Source: Tanypteryx hageni
Taxonomy: Eukaryota; Arthropoda; Insecta; Odonata; Petaluridae
Assembly: GCA_028673005.1 (NCBI GenBank)
Contig: CM054117.1
Location: forward strand, 36,263,756-36,327,755
Direction of reading: 5' to 3'
DNA: 64,000 nucleotides
A program made the position numbers and the translations under genes. The stretch's first letter is position 1. Every line of letters starts with the position of its first letter. The notes beneath the pieces are model-generated. The model was given only the letters and a program-made list of their open reading frames with translations, was not told the origin of the DNA and ran no database searches. Of this stretch, positions 35,731-48,072 are shown in pieces.

Positions 35731-37130
35731 CTCCTTCCCTTTCTTCTCTGCCCTCACGATTACGATTCCGTGGAAGGGGAAGAACAAGAAAGAGAGAGCA
35801 CTCTCTTCTCGAGTTCTGAGGGAACTAATAATTGCGAGAGGTACGTTACACTTCGGCGCAAGATCGATATTTTTTTTGCTTCGAAAAAACAGAAAATCAA
35901 AGAAAAATGGATGCGAAGCGAGACGGAAACGTATGTGCCGGGGAGGGTTGTCTCGTCGAGGGGAAACAGAGACATGGCCAACTTCAGGTCTTACCTCGGG
36001 CAGAATCAAACTTTAATAGCGATTTGATATTTAAGATACTTCCACAGGCTGTGGGATTGCCATTTAGACTTAATATGCGAAATAATGCGACTGCTTTCGA
36101 AGATGTTATTAGAACGAAATTTTTAACTTTCACAATGAAAACGGCACAGAAAGTGGGATATTTCTTTTCTCCGTCCTCGTGTCTTTATTCTCATTATTAC
36201 AGCGGTATTGTAAATACCTGTCTTATTTCATCCGAATGTGAGGGTGAAGCATAGTCAGTAGCTTGAAGCATGAAAGTGGCATGGCGCAAAATATTCTTGG
36301 GTTTAATAGTAGAACGCGGGGAATTTTTCCCATTTTTAGCCTCTTGAAGAAACATTCATTTCTTTAAGTGTAACTATGGTAAACTGGAGGGGGGCATTCT
36401 CGCTATGAGTAAACAGAAAGGAAAATAGGGGTAAAAACCCTCTCCGACCCTTATCCTCCACTCATACATTTTCTTAGAGTATCCCTATTCTTAAAACAGA
36501 GAGTTGCCGTTGACCGTTCCGAAACCTTAAAAAAATAACGAAAAACAAATGGTACTCTGTGGCAGAAAAATGAATGACGCAGAAAAAGGAAAATCGCCCA
36601 TTTCTGCCTTAATTTTTATCCTCTCCGCGAACCATAATTCCTCGGACCAAAAAACACCGTTTCCCACCCTGTAAAAGCATAACAGCAAAAATGAAAAACT
36701 GCGATGGGTTTGAGGGTGGGTAAAGAAACGAGGAAGAGGTACAAGAGGCATAAAAACACGAGAGGGCTAAGGGTTCATCCGAAAATTTTACAAAAGGATT
36801 CACTTTATCTTATAGTATTTTTTTTAAATCGCACAAGCCACCTGAAAACAACTATCTGACAATTTTTTTGAAAAAGTAAAGAACCCAACCAAAACTCCGA
36901 ATAACCTCTGGTCCTAACCCCTTCCATCCTTCCTACCCAACCCAAGTGACTACCTATATCTCACACAACCCATCCTTCCAGTCCCTTTTTTTCTTCCTCC
37001 CTTTCTCTTTCTGTCTCCCCCACCAACCAACGCACCTTTCTCCTCCCTCGCCATTCTCCTCGTCCCCAGCACGCATACGCCAACCACTTGGCCATTTACC
37101 TCGGAATTTTTCGTAATTACAGAATTTTGA
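35731..37130. other. unique sequence, no supported gene
   Basis: Mixed DNA with a pyrimidine-rich segment at 36900-37060. Open frames of 74-140 codons (for example 35832-36254 plus) overlap others in different phases and contain no recognised domain. Confidence 0.35.
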
Positions 37131-37860
37131 TGAGAGAATTGGGATGGTCCCGCGGTTCCTCCGGTAGAGGAAGAAAAGAGAGAGGGAGAACGAGACAGAG
37201 GAAAAACAATGAAGAAAATGTGTCGGATGGCCAGTTGTGGTTCTTTTCAAGTGAAGAGGGAGACGGAGTGAGATGAGGCGAATGGCAAGTTTGGAGGATG
37301 GAAACGGGGCCCAAATAAGAGAGGAATGGAATTTTTGTAAAAAAATTGCGAGCGGTAAGAAAACACGAAAATAAAATGATGACTTAACGAGTGGCACGGA
37401 AGGAAAGGTGGGTGGTGGACAAAAGGTCGGGAATATCGCGGGAGAGGAAAGGGAATAGATAAAACGGATAAAAAAGTAATTATAGGTAGAAGACAATAAA
37501 AGGAGAGAAGAAGAGAATAGAGGCGGAATGAAATCTTAAAAGGAAAAGAAGGGTAGAGGGTGTTACGAAACGGACGGAGAAAAAGGAGTGGATAGGAGCA
37601 GAGGGGAAGTTCCGTGCCTGGAAGAGAGAGAGAAGAGGGGATGGAGGGAAGTTATTAAAGAGCCACACAAAAAATGGCGGAGGTTAAAAATATAAGGGAA
37701 CAGGATAAGGGTTGGGGAGAGAGGAAGAAAAAATTAACGAATGAAGTAGGTCGCGTGAGAGGTGGTTGGAGTGGAAATGGGGGGAGATTAAGAGAGGGAG
37801 AGAGAGGGGCGTGCAGGTCGAGGCGACTAGAGGATAAAGCGAAAGAATAGCCCTAACAAG
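37131..37860. repeat. purine-rich tract
   Basis: GAGAGG/GAAGAG-type plus strand over about 700 bp without a clear tandem unit. The 180-codon minus frame 37496-36954 is Ser/Phe/Leu/Pro-rich and is not called. Confidence 0.5.
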
Positions 37861-40280
37861 AAAGGGATAAGATAATGGAAACCAACGAAGATGATGGGAA
37901 AAGAAGCGTCAGATTAGATTTAATGGGTGGAACAGTTGGACAAAACAAAAAAACTATAAAAACAGAAATACATAACGCCACGCATTCCGGAGAGTTAAGT
38001 CGATCGGGATTAAGTATGTTTCATACGCATAAACTATGATCGAGCTCGTCTTATGGCTGAAAAAATTCAAGAACAGGCACTAAAAAAATAACTGTCTCGG
38101 ATATCTCCAATAGCCAATAATATAACCTCCTTGTGGCTATTGGAGACACCTGAGACAAGTATTTATTAAGTGCTTGTTCTTGAGTAAGATCGAAATGGCA
38201 GCAAAATTAATATAATATTATTAATTAATTAATTAATATTAAACTTGGAGAGTTTAAAATATATAAACACTGACACGCATACGGCATAAGTAATATTGGG
38301 ACGGAGAATAGGAAACCCGAGGAGAAGAGAATGCAGTAGGACTATTAAAGAAATAATTCTAAGTCGACTAAATGAGCAAAAGGGCCTAGATTAAAGAGTC
38401 GCCGTTTCGTTTTTGCTTTACGCATCGAAGAGAGAGGAGTTAAGGAGATGGAGTTAGGATTTTTATTTTCGTGGAAATGGCAGGGTGAGAATGTATCCCT
38501 CTTCTTCCGGGATACGAGGAAGAAAAAGGGATTTTTGGGAAGAGAGAAAATTCGATGAGTTGGGTTATCGAACTCATTTGCTCTCAAACCACTTCCTCCA
38601 GCTACTGCGTTCCGCGGAATGTTGGACGGGGAAGGGAGGAGAATGGGAGGTGGTACAAAAAAGAGAGGAGGGTGTTGGGGAGGGCGGATCGGCAAATTCC
38701 ACGCAAGTAGCGAAGGAAATAGCACGCAGAGAATAAATCTCTTTAAAAGCGTGGCGTTTACTGAGTAATTAAGCAGGCACCCAAAGAATTCTGGTATGCT
38801 ATGTTAACGCCAAAGAAAAGACGCTGAACGATACAAGTACCATTACAGCCATGACTATTTTCCATCAAATACACACAGCGAAACTTGTAATGTTTGCTCC
38901 AAAATAAATAGCAAGATTTCACCAAACTCGTTTGCATATCAGAGTTCCCAAAATGAACCTAATGTGTTAGGAAGACGTTTCTACTAGGAAAGAAAATCAC
39001 GCAAATATCTTTTATGAGAACATGTTCCACCAACGCTTACTTTTCTAAGGTAACATCTACTTCAGCTATTTTATGTTCGACCTCATTCCTCAAGCCGTAC
39101 TTGAAGTAATATAGGATTAAAATCGAATGAGGGCTACCAGAGACGCCTCAGCAACACAAACAGGTCCCTGTCGCCGTCCTATTAATCTGGAAAGGTTTTT
39201 CGTCCTTCCTTGATGGCTCTACGACACGTCAGTGGATAAAAGGTAATATATAACTTCTGCCTTTTTAGAGATTCACCACGCAACCTTTAATCAATAAAGT
39301 CATGGCACAATGAACCGCGATAAAATAATCCAAATTTTATACCCACAGGATTCCCGAGAACAACAGCGAACCATAAAAAATGAAAGCCACAACAAAAGTA
39401 TATTAAACTCACCATCGTGACGCTGTTTTTTCTTCATAGTTGTTTAACAGGTCAAATAGATGGTTATAAAATATATAGGCATAATTCATACCCGAAAAAG
39501 AAAAATTTTACGGTAATAGATTTAAAAAATCCCCAGTAAAATTAAGAGCTTAAACGTATTTGCACGAGAACAATATAAACCCGAACAATTTCAAACAATT
39601 ATTTAACACACTGTGGGAGATAAAACACCCTTCATAAAACCGATTATTTTGGGTTTAAATGAAAGAAGACAATAAAAGAACAAGCTAAACGAGTCGTATA
39701 CATTAATGAAGATATTATCGGATCTAACAATTTTATAAAAAAAGTGAGTCGTTTCAGTATACAATTATATATAAAAACTCGTTAGTCTATTAAAATGGAG
39801 CTGAAATTGCTAAGTAATTCCCATTGGGGAATTACCATTATTGCTGATCTTAATCATAAATGAAACACTGCATATTTGATGCCATTAGTAATGAAATGAA
39901 TTTTACCGAATAAATGAAAATAGCCGCTGCAATAAGTTTGTTTAAAGAAATTTAGAAAAAAGAACGCGATTGAAAAAAAAACGATTTTGACGAGAAGAGG
40001 CGCTGAAAGAACAGCTGAATAATATATTCGTCCTCAAAGCGGACTTTGGACTAGGCAAAAATAACCCCCACGCAGTAGGTGCGGACGCAGGCGTAGCTGT
40101 AAGCACTGGCTGACGCATCCGGCCACTCCGCTACCATTATCAAACCTTCCGCTTTTAAATAGAATTATTGACAAGATGCGCCCTCTCCCCCGTGCTGGAA
40201 TAACAATATGAATAAAGGATCAACCGAGAAGCGACCCGAACGAATATTTTCCAATTGACAGAATTACTGAAATGGTAGGT
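37861..40280. other. AT-rich unique sequence, no protein gene seen
   Basis: One of the most AT-rich and repeat-poor parts of the window. It holds the foldback at 38068-38182, a near-palindromic TTAA-repeat at about 38208-38243 and a perfect 9-bp hairpin GTAATTCCC/GGGAATTAC with a 4-base loop at 39814-39835. A purine-rich segment is at 38500-38700. Confidence 0.45.
38068..38182. ncRNA. 115-bp foldback, miRNA-like or MITE
   Basis: Two 49-base arms (38068-38116 and 38134-38182) are inverted repeats of each other with 41 of 49 positions complementary and no gaps, around a 17-base loop. The innermost 13 bases (TCTCCAATAGCCA and its complement) pair perfectly. Several mismatches become G-U pairs in RNA. 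Equal arms, short loop and scattered mismatches fit a miRNA or endogenous siRNA precursor, or a very short foldback transposon. No clear target duplication flanks it. I do not recognise any known miRNA in either arm. Confidence 0.5.
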
Positions 40281-40321
40281 TTTTAAGCGCGACGACTAAT
40301 GCGGAAAGAGAGAGAGAGGTT

Positions 40322-40660
40322 CGGTGTGGGAGGGGAGGAGATGGGAACGGATCGAGATGGGAGGGGAGGAGACGGGAACAGATCGAAATGGGAGGGGAGG
40401 AGATGTGAGTGGAGGGGATGGGAGGGGAGGAGATGGGAACGGATCGAAATGGGAGGGGAGGAGATGTGAGCGGAGGGGATGGGAGGGGAGGAGATGGGAG
40501 GGGAGGAGATGGGAGGGGAGGAGATGGGAGGGGAGGAGATGGGAGGGGAGGAGATGGGAGGGGAGGAGATGGGAGGGGAGGAGATGGGAGGGGAGGAGAT
40601 GGGAGCGGATCGAGATGGGAGGGGGTGGAGACGGGAGGGGGTGGAGACGGGAGGGGAGGA
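40322..40660. repeat. 15-bp minisatellite with 61-bp higher-order units
   Basis: The core (about 40480-40605) is a near-perfect array of about eight 15-bp units GGGAGGGGAGGAGAT. To its left a longer unit of about 61 bp beginning GGGAACGGATCGAAATGGGA is present twice (from about 40375 and 40436), with a shorter related copy before them. To the right are two GGGGGTGGAGACGGGA variants. All frames across it are open because the unit length is a multiple of three and lacks stops, giving Gly/Arg/Glu/Met or Ser/Pro/Leu repeats that are not genes. Confidence 0.9.
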
Positions 40661-40800
40661 TGGGGAAGGGCAGGTGGGGGAGGAGCAGAGGGGGAAACCG
40701 GCGGTGTAAAGCGAAAAACAAACGAGGAAATAAATAATAGCGTCGAGGTGAAAAATTTTAGTGGATGAAGGGCGGAGGGAAGGGGGGGAGGAAATGGACG

Positions 40801-42822
40801 CCAACGGTACTGCATCGATTAATGAGCCTAACTAACCGCAGGCCTATTACGGATCCGGTTTGATTAAAAAAATGAACGAAACAAAACGGCGAGAGGGGGC
40901 AAGATAGAAAATAAGCGCAAAATTATTCGCCGCCGATGATAAAAAAACATCGCGTCGGAATGTGCGCGCGTGTGCATATATTTATATATTTTTTATTTAT
41001 GTTATCTTTTTATCGGGCAGTAATGGAAAAACGATCGAACGGACAACACATGTTCGTAGAATTTCTCTCGATGGATTTTTTTTATCTATTCCCATATCTC
41101 TTGTGCACACACCGTTCTACATCAGCCAACTGACTCACTCGTCAACCCACCTCCTCCTCATCCCTTTCAAACTTCTCCCTTGCCTCCTCGCGCTCCCCCC
41201 CCCCCACTCACTCTTTCCGCAGAAAAACCCCCACTATATACCCCGCCCAACCCTTTTTCAAATCCGCTGAAATGAAAATGTCACCCAAACACTACCGAAC
41301 AACTACTGCCTCCCCAAACGCCCACCCACCCCTTGTCTACCCTCTAAATTCCCGTGGTCTCCAATTATCGACATACGAATCGTATCGATCGATATCTCGC
41401 ACCCAATAGAGAGAAAGAGACATAGGAGGGAGGAGGAGGATGGGAGGGGTCGAACCGAGGGTAGGGACCGATGGGAGTGGACATAGGAGGCACCCAGACC
41501 ACTTCTGCCCCCGTCGTCAAACCAATTCCCGAATGCAATGAAAAAAGAGAGGAAACTAAAAAAGAAATCGAACTAAAATAGGGATAAGGACAAAAGTATT
41601 TTAGAAAGCGTGAATGGAGTGGGTATAAAAGGACATAGATGACGAGCTAGAGAGAGGAGAAAGGAAAACGCGGAGGAGGAATATAAGAGCGGAGGTAGTT
41701 TAGGTTTTTTAGGCTCCGATGGAAAATTGAATCCGAAGTGACGTGCATTCATATTAATACGCCGATATCCCGAGAGAGGTACCAATAAAACGCTAATTAC
41801 TTATTAAAATCGACGTTATGAGCACCGTCGAAAGGTTTTTCACGGGTTCAGAGAGGGAGGAACGTGTGGGGGTGGTAGATGACGTCCGAGGGAACGAAGG
41901 ATGAGTTGATGGGAATGGAGAGGGACGTGGAAGGGGATGGGTTGTGACATGGATGTGGGAGTTTGGGGAGGGGAGGGAGGGAGACCGAGAGGAGCAATAG
42001 GAGTTTGGCAAAGGGAGGTGTTCTGGAGGGAGAGAAGGGAAGGTGATAAGAGGGAAGCGGCTTTGGCCTACTATATGGCTTGGGCTGATGGGTTTATAAA
42101 CATGGCCGATTAATAATCCATCAAGGGACATGCATGCACTGCACAGAAAAAACGAGTAAATATTTAATCGCTCCGATGAAAAAATAGGTTTCCTCCAGGA
42201 TTTCCGATTCGTGCATTCGTACTGCTAATTTATTTAGGCGTATTACAAAGGGAATCCTAAGGAAAATATACGCGCGAGGGAATACGACTGGGCAGAGCTC
42301 TTGACTCCCTCCTAGCTGTAGGCCACAGGTCAAAATCGCTCGATCGTTTCGCTGATCCTACGAAAGTACGATAAATGCGAAATCGAAAGAGCTATTTCGT
42401 ACCTTTCAGGTCATCTTACCTCGTACTTAATTTCAAACCAGTTTTATATGGTGCTGTTCATCGTTGTTTACCGTGTATAGATGAACATACATGTTCAAAA
42501 CGCTGCGATCTCTCCGCACTTAATTAGAATTGCATCGTTGATTTTTCTAGAGTCTACTGAAATCACACCACCACAAAGAGCGAGGAGGGAGATCATCAGC
42601 TTCGTAATGCACAATGAGACATTTCCTTTCCGGGATCTAAAATGAAGTGCACTGAACTTATTTACCGAGAAACAAACCCCACATTAGAATTATGACTATA
42701 GAAATTAGTAATAAGTAGCTGTAAAACTAGAAACTGTTTGGATCAGCGTTGCTAGAAATTAAGTCCTCAATAATCATATCATGAATTTAAACGGCCATAT
42801 TTATAATTTATTTAACCCTAAG

Positions 42823-42823
<1 letters not shown>
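40801..42823. other. unique sequence with purine and pyrimidine segments
   Basis: Pyrimidine-rich at 41140-41350 (including a C10 run near 41200) and purine-rich at 41400-41480 and 41570-42060; otherwise unique. No gene is recognised. Confidence 0.4.

Positions 42824-42881
<58 letters not shown>
42824..42881. repeat. (AT)n microsatellite
   Basis: About 58 bp of uninterrupted alternating TA. Confidence 0.95.
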
Positions 42882-42885
<4 letters not shown>

Positions 42886-43490
42886 TAAGGAAAAGAAAAG
42901 GTAGTGATGAGGGTGGCAACAAGGTGCTGAAGGAAGCCCAGCGGACACTTACCAAGTTGGCAGGCTGCTGGGGGCGTCGAAGAGACAGAAAAAAAATATA
43001 TATATACATACACACACACATACAAATCAAGTAACATACACACATTCATAGAGACATAAGGGTGGCAACTAACAAAGGCACACACGAGAAGAAGACATTA
43101 ATGAACCCAAAAGCGACAGAGAAAGGGGTTACCGAAACGGCCGCGAGCGGAAAACCCAATTATCTCACGGAGGCTAAAAAGAGGCACGCACGCCCTTGTT
43201 ATACACCGTAGCACGCGTGGTGCATGCATTGAATTCGGGCCCGCACGATATAGGTACACGACACGCGAATTACGGCGAACAGGACTGGCGCAGCGAATGG
43301 CGGCCCTACCTAAGGGAGAAAGGAAGAGGTCTCGATTCCTCACCCCTCTCTTTGTAATTCCCAATTTAGACATCTGTTCGCCCGCTTCGGCGAGGGACGT
43401 AGGAGAGGAAAAACAACGGGAAAAATAATAAGGAACGAGGCACGTACCTAACTTCTATTTACGCGTACGTCTTCAGTTACCTCGTTTTTA
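42882..43490. other. unique, CpG-containing sequence
   Basis: No gene is recognised. Positions 43120-43320 are CpG-rich and of mixed composition, unlike the surrounding simple sequence. The stretch lies immediately upstream of the hairpin at 43498. Confidence 0.4.
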
Positions 43491-43497
43491 CACAACC

Positions 43498-43568
43498 CCA
43501 TCTATCAGCGCAGTGTCAGGACTTGGGCATTCCACGCAGTTAATCCTAATACTGTCAGCGAGGGATGG
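43498..43568 (+). ncRNA. miR-8/miR-200-like hairpin candidate
   Basis: The 3' arm from 43547 begins TAATACTGTCAG, identical over 12 bases to the 5' end (seed included) of the conserved miR-8/miR-200-family product; with the preceding C the identity to fly mir-8 is 13 bases. The arms 43498-43521 and 43544-43568 pair in about 21 positions with a few single-base bulges and a 22-base loop. The 5' arm starts CCATCT and contains GCAG, as the known star strand does. The 3' half of the mature sequence (CGAGGGATGGTC) diverges from the normally invariant form, and the lower stem outside 43498-43568 is weak. It may be a divergent paralogue, a pseudogene or coincidence. Confidence 0.3.
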
Positions 43569-43570
43569 TC

Positions 43571-45370
43571 ATTTTTTTAGTATCAGACAACCGTTTCTCC
43601 TTTTTTTTCTAATTAATAAAAAGATGGGAGGGAAACAGAGAAGAAAGAGGGGGAAACTTAGATAGTGAACATGGCCCATTTCGCTCAAGTTTCAAGGAAA
43701 AAATTCCTATGTTCTCCGCAGTTGATTTTTTTTTATTTCCTCGGGGCAGTTGTTTCGTTTTTGTTTCCGTTTCTCTATCAAATCCAGAACCTGACGATTT
43801 TTTTAACATGCACGTTTATACGCGAGTGTAGGTGCGCGTGTTTGAATATGAAATATTACGGCGATTATTCTACCGGGATGAAGCGCTTTTTTTTGACAGG
43901 CGGAATAACTCCCGCAAAAATGAGAGATCCCGATACAAAAAAAAACCTGTTTTATATTTAATGCCTTCGAAATAATCAAACGAAAAACATGTCATCGCAA
44001 TCGACGCCCCAGGGCATTGTACGGCGATTCAAAAAATAACGGAACGAAATTTTCGGGTGTATCCACGATATGAAGTTTGATGACGAAAATCGGTAATCCG
44101 TAACAGATAGGAACGTCTGTAAATTTCAAATAACGATGAGATTGTTTTGTACTCGGACATATAATTTAACGGATGCGATTGATAACGAGATTTTTCGAAA
44201 ACGATAAGCTGGACGTGAAAGATTAAGGCAGTTTAATTACTCGCAGATTATTTCCGAGAGAAAAATATTTGAACCACTCATGACAATTGTCAAAATCGAA
44301 GAATCGAACCGAATAGAATATGATTTTATCAGGAGCTTATTCTTACAGCGCAATTGGAAAATAGGTCCCAAAAAAAGCATATGTTACATGGGAAATTTAT
44401 GAGCAACAGGAAGACCTCTTTTCTGAAGGATTGACCTTTTCGTATACAGTACTTCATTAACCAGACTAGTTTTTTTGCAAATAAATTTTAACGATAAATA
44501 TATCAACAACAAAAATAAAATATGGTATGTGGTAATAACAATATTTTAGCCGGCAACTTGAACGGGGTTTTAAAGGTCTTTTTTCAACTACCGCTCAGTA
44601 CACAGAGCGTGGTTTTGCCATTGCTAGGGAAGTAGCAAAAGGGTTAACACATTTAACTTTTCATTAAAAAAGAAATACAAGATTGAATGCCGCGTCAATT
44701 AACAGATTGACAAATAAGGTTTAGCAGAATGTTTCTATCAGCAACAAACATGACAGGCATTTACCAAGGAGAAGAGATTAACAATGGTTACATAGTACAT
44801 TTTACGTTTGTTTATAGGGATAGAAAGCATTCACCTTCCCCATCCTTTAAAAAAGAATCACACGATCAAAATATTACGGTATGGCGTCCTTTTTTAAAGC
44901 CTCAGTTACAAAAACGAGGAAATTCCGACCATACGGGTGGCATTACGACGCTACATTCACGCGAAAGTACGTTCGGCGGATGAGTATCTACAGATTCACT
45001 TCCGCGCAACCTCCACAGTGCATTAACGGTCCCCTCCCTCGCCCCGCATCACTATCTCCCCTCGTGGACCCCATTTCCCGGCCCCCGAACCGCATAAAAC
45101 AGACTCGGAGGCATCGGGAATGCGAACCAACCGCACATCCGAGCCATCGAAAGCACGCGCATATTGCGCCGACCTACAACAGTGAGCGAGAGCCACACAC
45201 GCATACACTGGCACGACACTATACACACAAACACGCGCGCTAGCTTTACAGTTAGCAATCTTGTCGGCTCGCTAACACAACACGCACGAGGTCGAATTCC
45301 TAAGCTGCCGAGGGCGGGAGAACAGATCCCTGGTCGTCCTATCCTACTGCCATACACCTACAAATGAATC
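43571..45370. other. AT-rich unique sequence, no gene seen
   Basis: AT-rich to about 44880, then a CpG- and CA-rich unique segment (45000-45300). Open frames up to 120 codons (44881-45243 plus) have no recognised domain. Confidence 0.4.
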
Positions 45371-48040
45371 ATCCTCACGTCCGGGACCTTAATGAACGGG
45401 GCATACCGTTGAGAGGGAGGTGAAGTATTTTAAAACGGTCGGAGTTTATAGGCACAGGTGGAAAACGCCGAGTGTTTGTATGCGAGGCATGCCAGAGGAA
45501 AGTGGGATACCGGAAACCGTTCAAGCCTTTTGGAGAGGAGGTGGCTTCCTCGGATGAGAAAGGATATAAAAGCTGAGGAGAATGCAAGGGTTTGGTGGAC
45601 GAATGTGTAGGGGAGAAGTATAGGTGGAGTGGCTGGAATTAAGGAGGCGGAAGTGCCCCGAATTAGAGGTGAAGGGGATGTAATGAGAGGCGGCGGAGGG
45701 CTATTGGTAAAGGTAGAATGGGGGAGGGAAAAGGAACAGGGTACGGGAGTGGACGGTATGGGAGAAGGTGGGAGATAGAGGCGTGGTAGGATTGGGGGAA
45801 CGACGGCAGTCGAGAGAGAAAAAAGGACAGGAAGATACGCAAGGCAGGGGTGGGAAGGAAGAGAGAGAGACGAAGCAACGCTTCATTACTTTTCATTATG
45901 GCCCTTTGCAGGGCCATAACTCCGTGTTTGCTGTGTATGCGAACAGGGAGAAAGGGACCAAGCGACACGTAGACGTGGTAACGAGTTGGAGAGAGAGATA
46001 GAGCGATAGAGAAAGAGACAACTGTATAGGAATATCACAGGACTATAGGCGGCGTTAACTCGAGAGCTTTGTGGGGGAAAAATCTGCAGCGTGCTTCAGT
46101 AGGAGGCGTGACAAATATGAATAAAATACAAAAAATGGACACGCTGTGGAACGAGGAAAAAACGGCGATCGGGAGTTTGAGTTTTAATTAAAAATGATTG
46201 CTGAAGATGAGAGCGTTATGGAGAGAGGGAGAGACAGGAGAGAGAGAGAGAGAGACAAAGTGACAAATGAAAGCGAAGGAAAGACGAGGCACCGAGGCAT
46301 CGAGAATAGATCATTTAAGACGACTCGCAAATAAAGACGGATGCTCGGCAACAAAAACAAAAAGAGGAAAAGAAGTCCCTTGAAGAAAGAGATGAGCCGA
46401 GAATACGGGGGAGCAGAAGGACAGAGCAATAACGCGATAACGCATAAGAAGTTTTGGACAAGTGAAAAAGGAATAGCAGGAAATATAACTTTTCATTGTT
46501 TCATTTTGCGTATAAACATGCAACCACCTACATAAAAGAAGACGATTGATTATTTTCTAATAAATAATTTGGACGCCAGTAATCAGATATGATCCTCAAC
46601 AAATGAATTATCTCACTGTTCAAACACATTTTACAAAACGAACTCGAGAAAGGAAAATAAAACTGGAAAATGTAGAGAGAAAAATAGTGGAGAAAATCAA
46701 AAGTGGAACATTTCCACTGAAGCTTTGCATGATTGTGGTCCAGTACGACTTATCATCAACAAACGCCAGAACGACGCAACACTAAGTCAGGGTTATTGAA
46801 CTCTTAACATGCAACGGAAAATCGCACACAGTGAAACCTGACCGAGGAAAATCCTCCACTCGAGGCCAGCTTTCATTTAATTCCTTATGTTCCTCCAATT
46901 TTCCCAGAAACACTCCACAGACGCCGGATTCAACCCGTCAAAATAAAAATAAACAAAAAGCTAAGCAAAATTTAGAACACAACCCTGCATTTTAAAAGAA
47001 ATCCGAAAGCATTAAGTAAAGCGCAAAACAAGCAGAACACTTGAAGGATAAAAAAATATTCAGGAAAAAACGAGATTATATAAAACATTCTTCCCTATCA
47101 CTCCTCTCGCAAAATAAGCGCAGAAGCCATTCTTGACGAGAGAGATAGAAAGGGGAACAAAAGAGATGAATGAGGAGGACTGACAAGCTTTCCATTTTCG
47201 TGGAGGGGAAGCGGGCCTTTGGGGAGATCTCCCCCAAAAAAATGACGGAAATTGAAGAACGAAGTTTGAAAGATGAAAGCGAGGCGCAACGAGGAAGGAT
47301 GTAAATTGCTATGAACAAAGTAATTGTAGTGGGTGTGGGATGAGGAAAGGGGAGGAAGGGAGAGAGAAACGTAAACGGTATAAGGATGGGGAGGGAGGAG
47401 GAGAGGGTGGCATAACATAAGCGAGTGAGGGGATAGAGAGACAGCGGGCAAAATACGATTTTTTTATTCTCCTCTTCCATCTAAGGGAAGAAGAATGGCG
47501 AAAACGGAAAAAAGCAATGGCCAGAAAAAAAGGAGATGAAGGTGGGAGAGGGAGGGAGAAAAATATGGGTAATTTTTTTGAGTGGAGTGGGGTGAGTTAA
47601 AACGAATCGAGAGGAGGGAGGGAAGGAGAAAGATGGAGGGGGATACCTAGAGAGGGATCTCCTCGAGAAAAGGACATAGAAAGAGAGAAAGTAATAAAAT
47701 TATCAAAAAAGCGGGAGGTTTACTTTTTTAATGGAAAAAGGTAATGAAAATAGAGCCTCGGACAAGGACGTAAAAGAAAGAATATGATGGATTGAATCTC
47801 AGAATAGACGCGGGGAGAAACAGAGAGGAAAGGTGGAAGGAGGAAGGCGCTTCCTCAAAACGGTGCCATGAAATTGGAGGTAGAAATAGGGGTCCGAAAT
47901 GGTGAGATTCGCGAAAAAAACGGGAAAAGGGGCCGAAAAAATTAGATAAGGATTTGAAGTTGTATGAAGCTCAGGTAACACTAATGGGCTGGCGTGTGAA
48001 AAAAACGAGGGGCGTAAAGGGAGGAGAGACGAACATTTTT
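45371..48040. repeat. purine-rich blocks separated by unique DNA
   Basis: Purine bias at 45380-46020, 46180-46420, 47110-47680 and 47800-48030, with GAGAGAGAGAGAG at about 46230-46250. AT-richer unique DNA lies at 46480-47100. Minus-strand frames (134, 132, 117 and 101 codons) are Ser/Leu/Pro/Phe-rich shadows of the purine bias. Confidence 0.5.
46337..46358 (+). repeat. dispersed 22-mer, copy 1
   Basis: ACGGATGCTCGGC followed by AACAAAAAC. It recurs at 48051-48072 with one substitution. Confidence 0.6.
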
Positions 48041-48050
48041 TAAACTTAGT

Positions 48051-48072
48051 ACGGATGCTCGGCGACAAAAAC
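48051..48072 (+). repeat. dispersed 22-mer, copy 2
   Basis: ACGGATGCTCGGC followed by GACAAAAAC, 21 of 22 identical to 46337-46358. The flanks are unrelated, so no larger repeat is visible. Confidence 0.6.

Noticed and set aside
42824..42881. Regulatory or structural role for the (AT)n run
   Set aside because: An ordinary dinucleotide microsatellite; nothing else suggests function.
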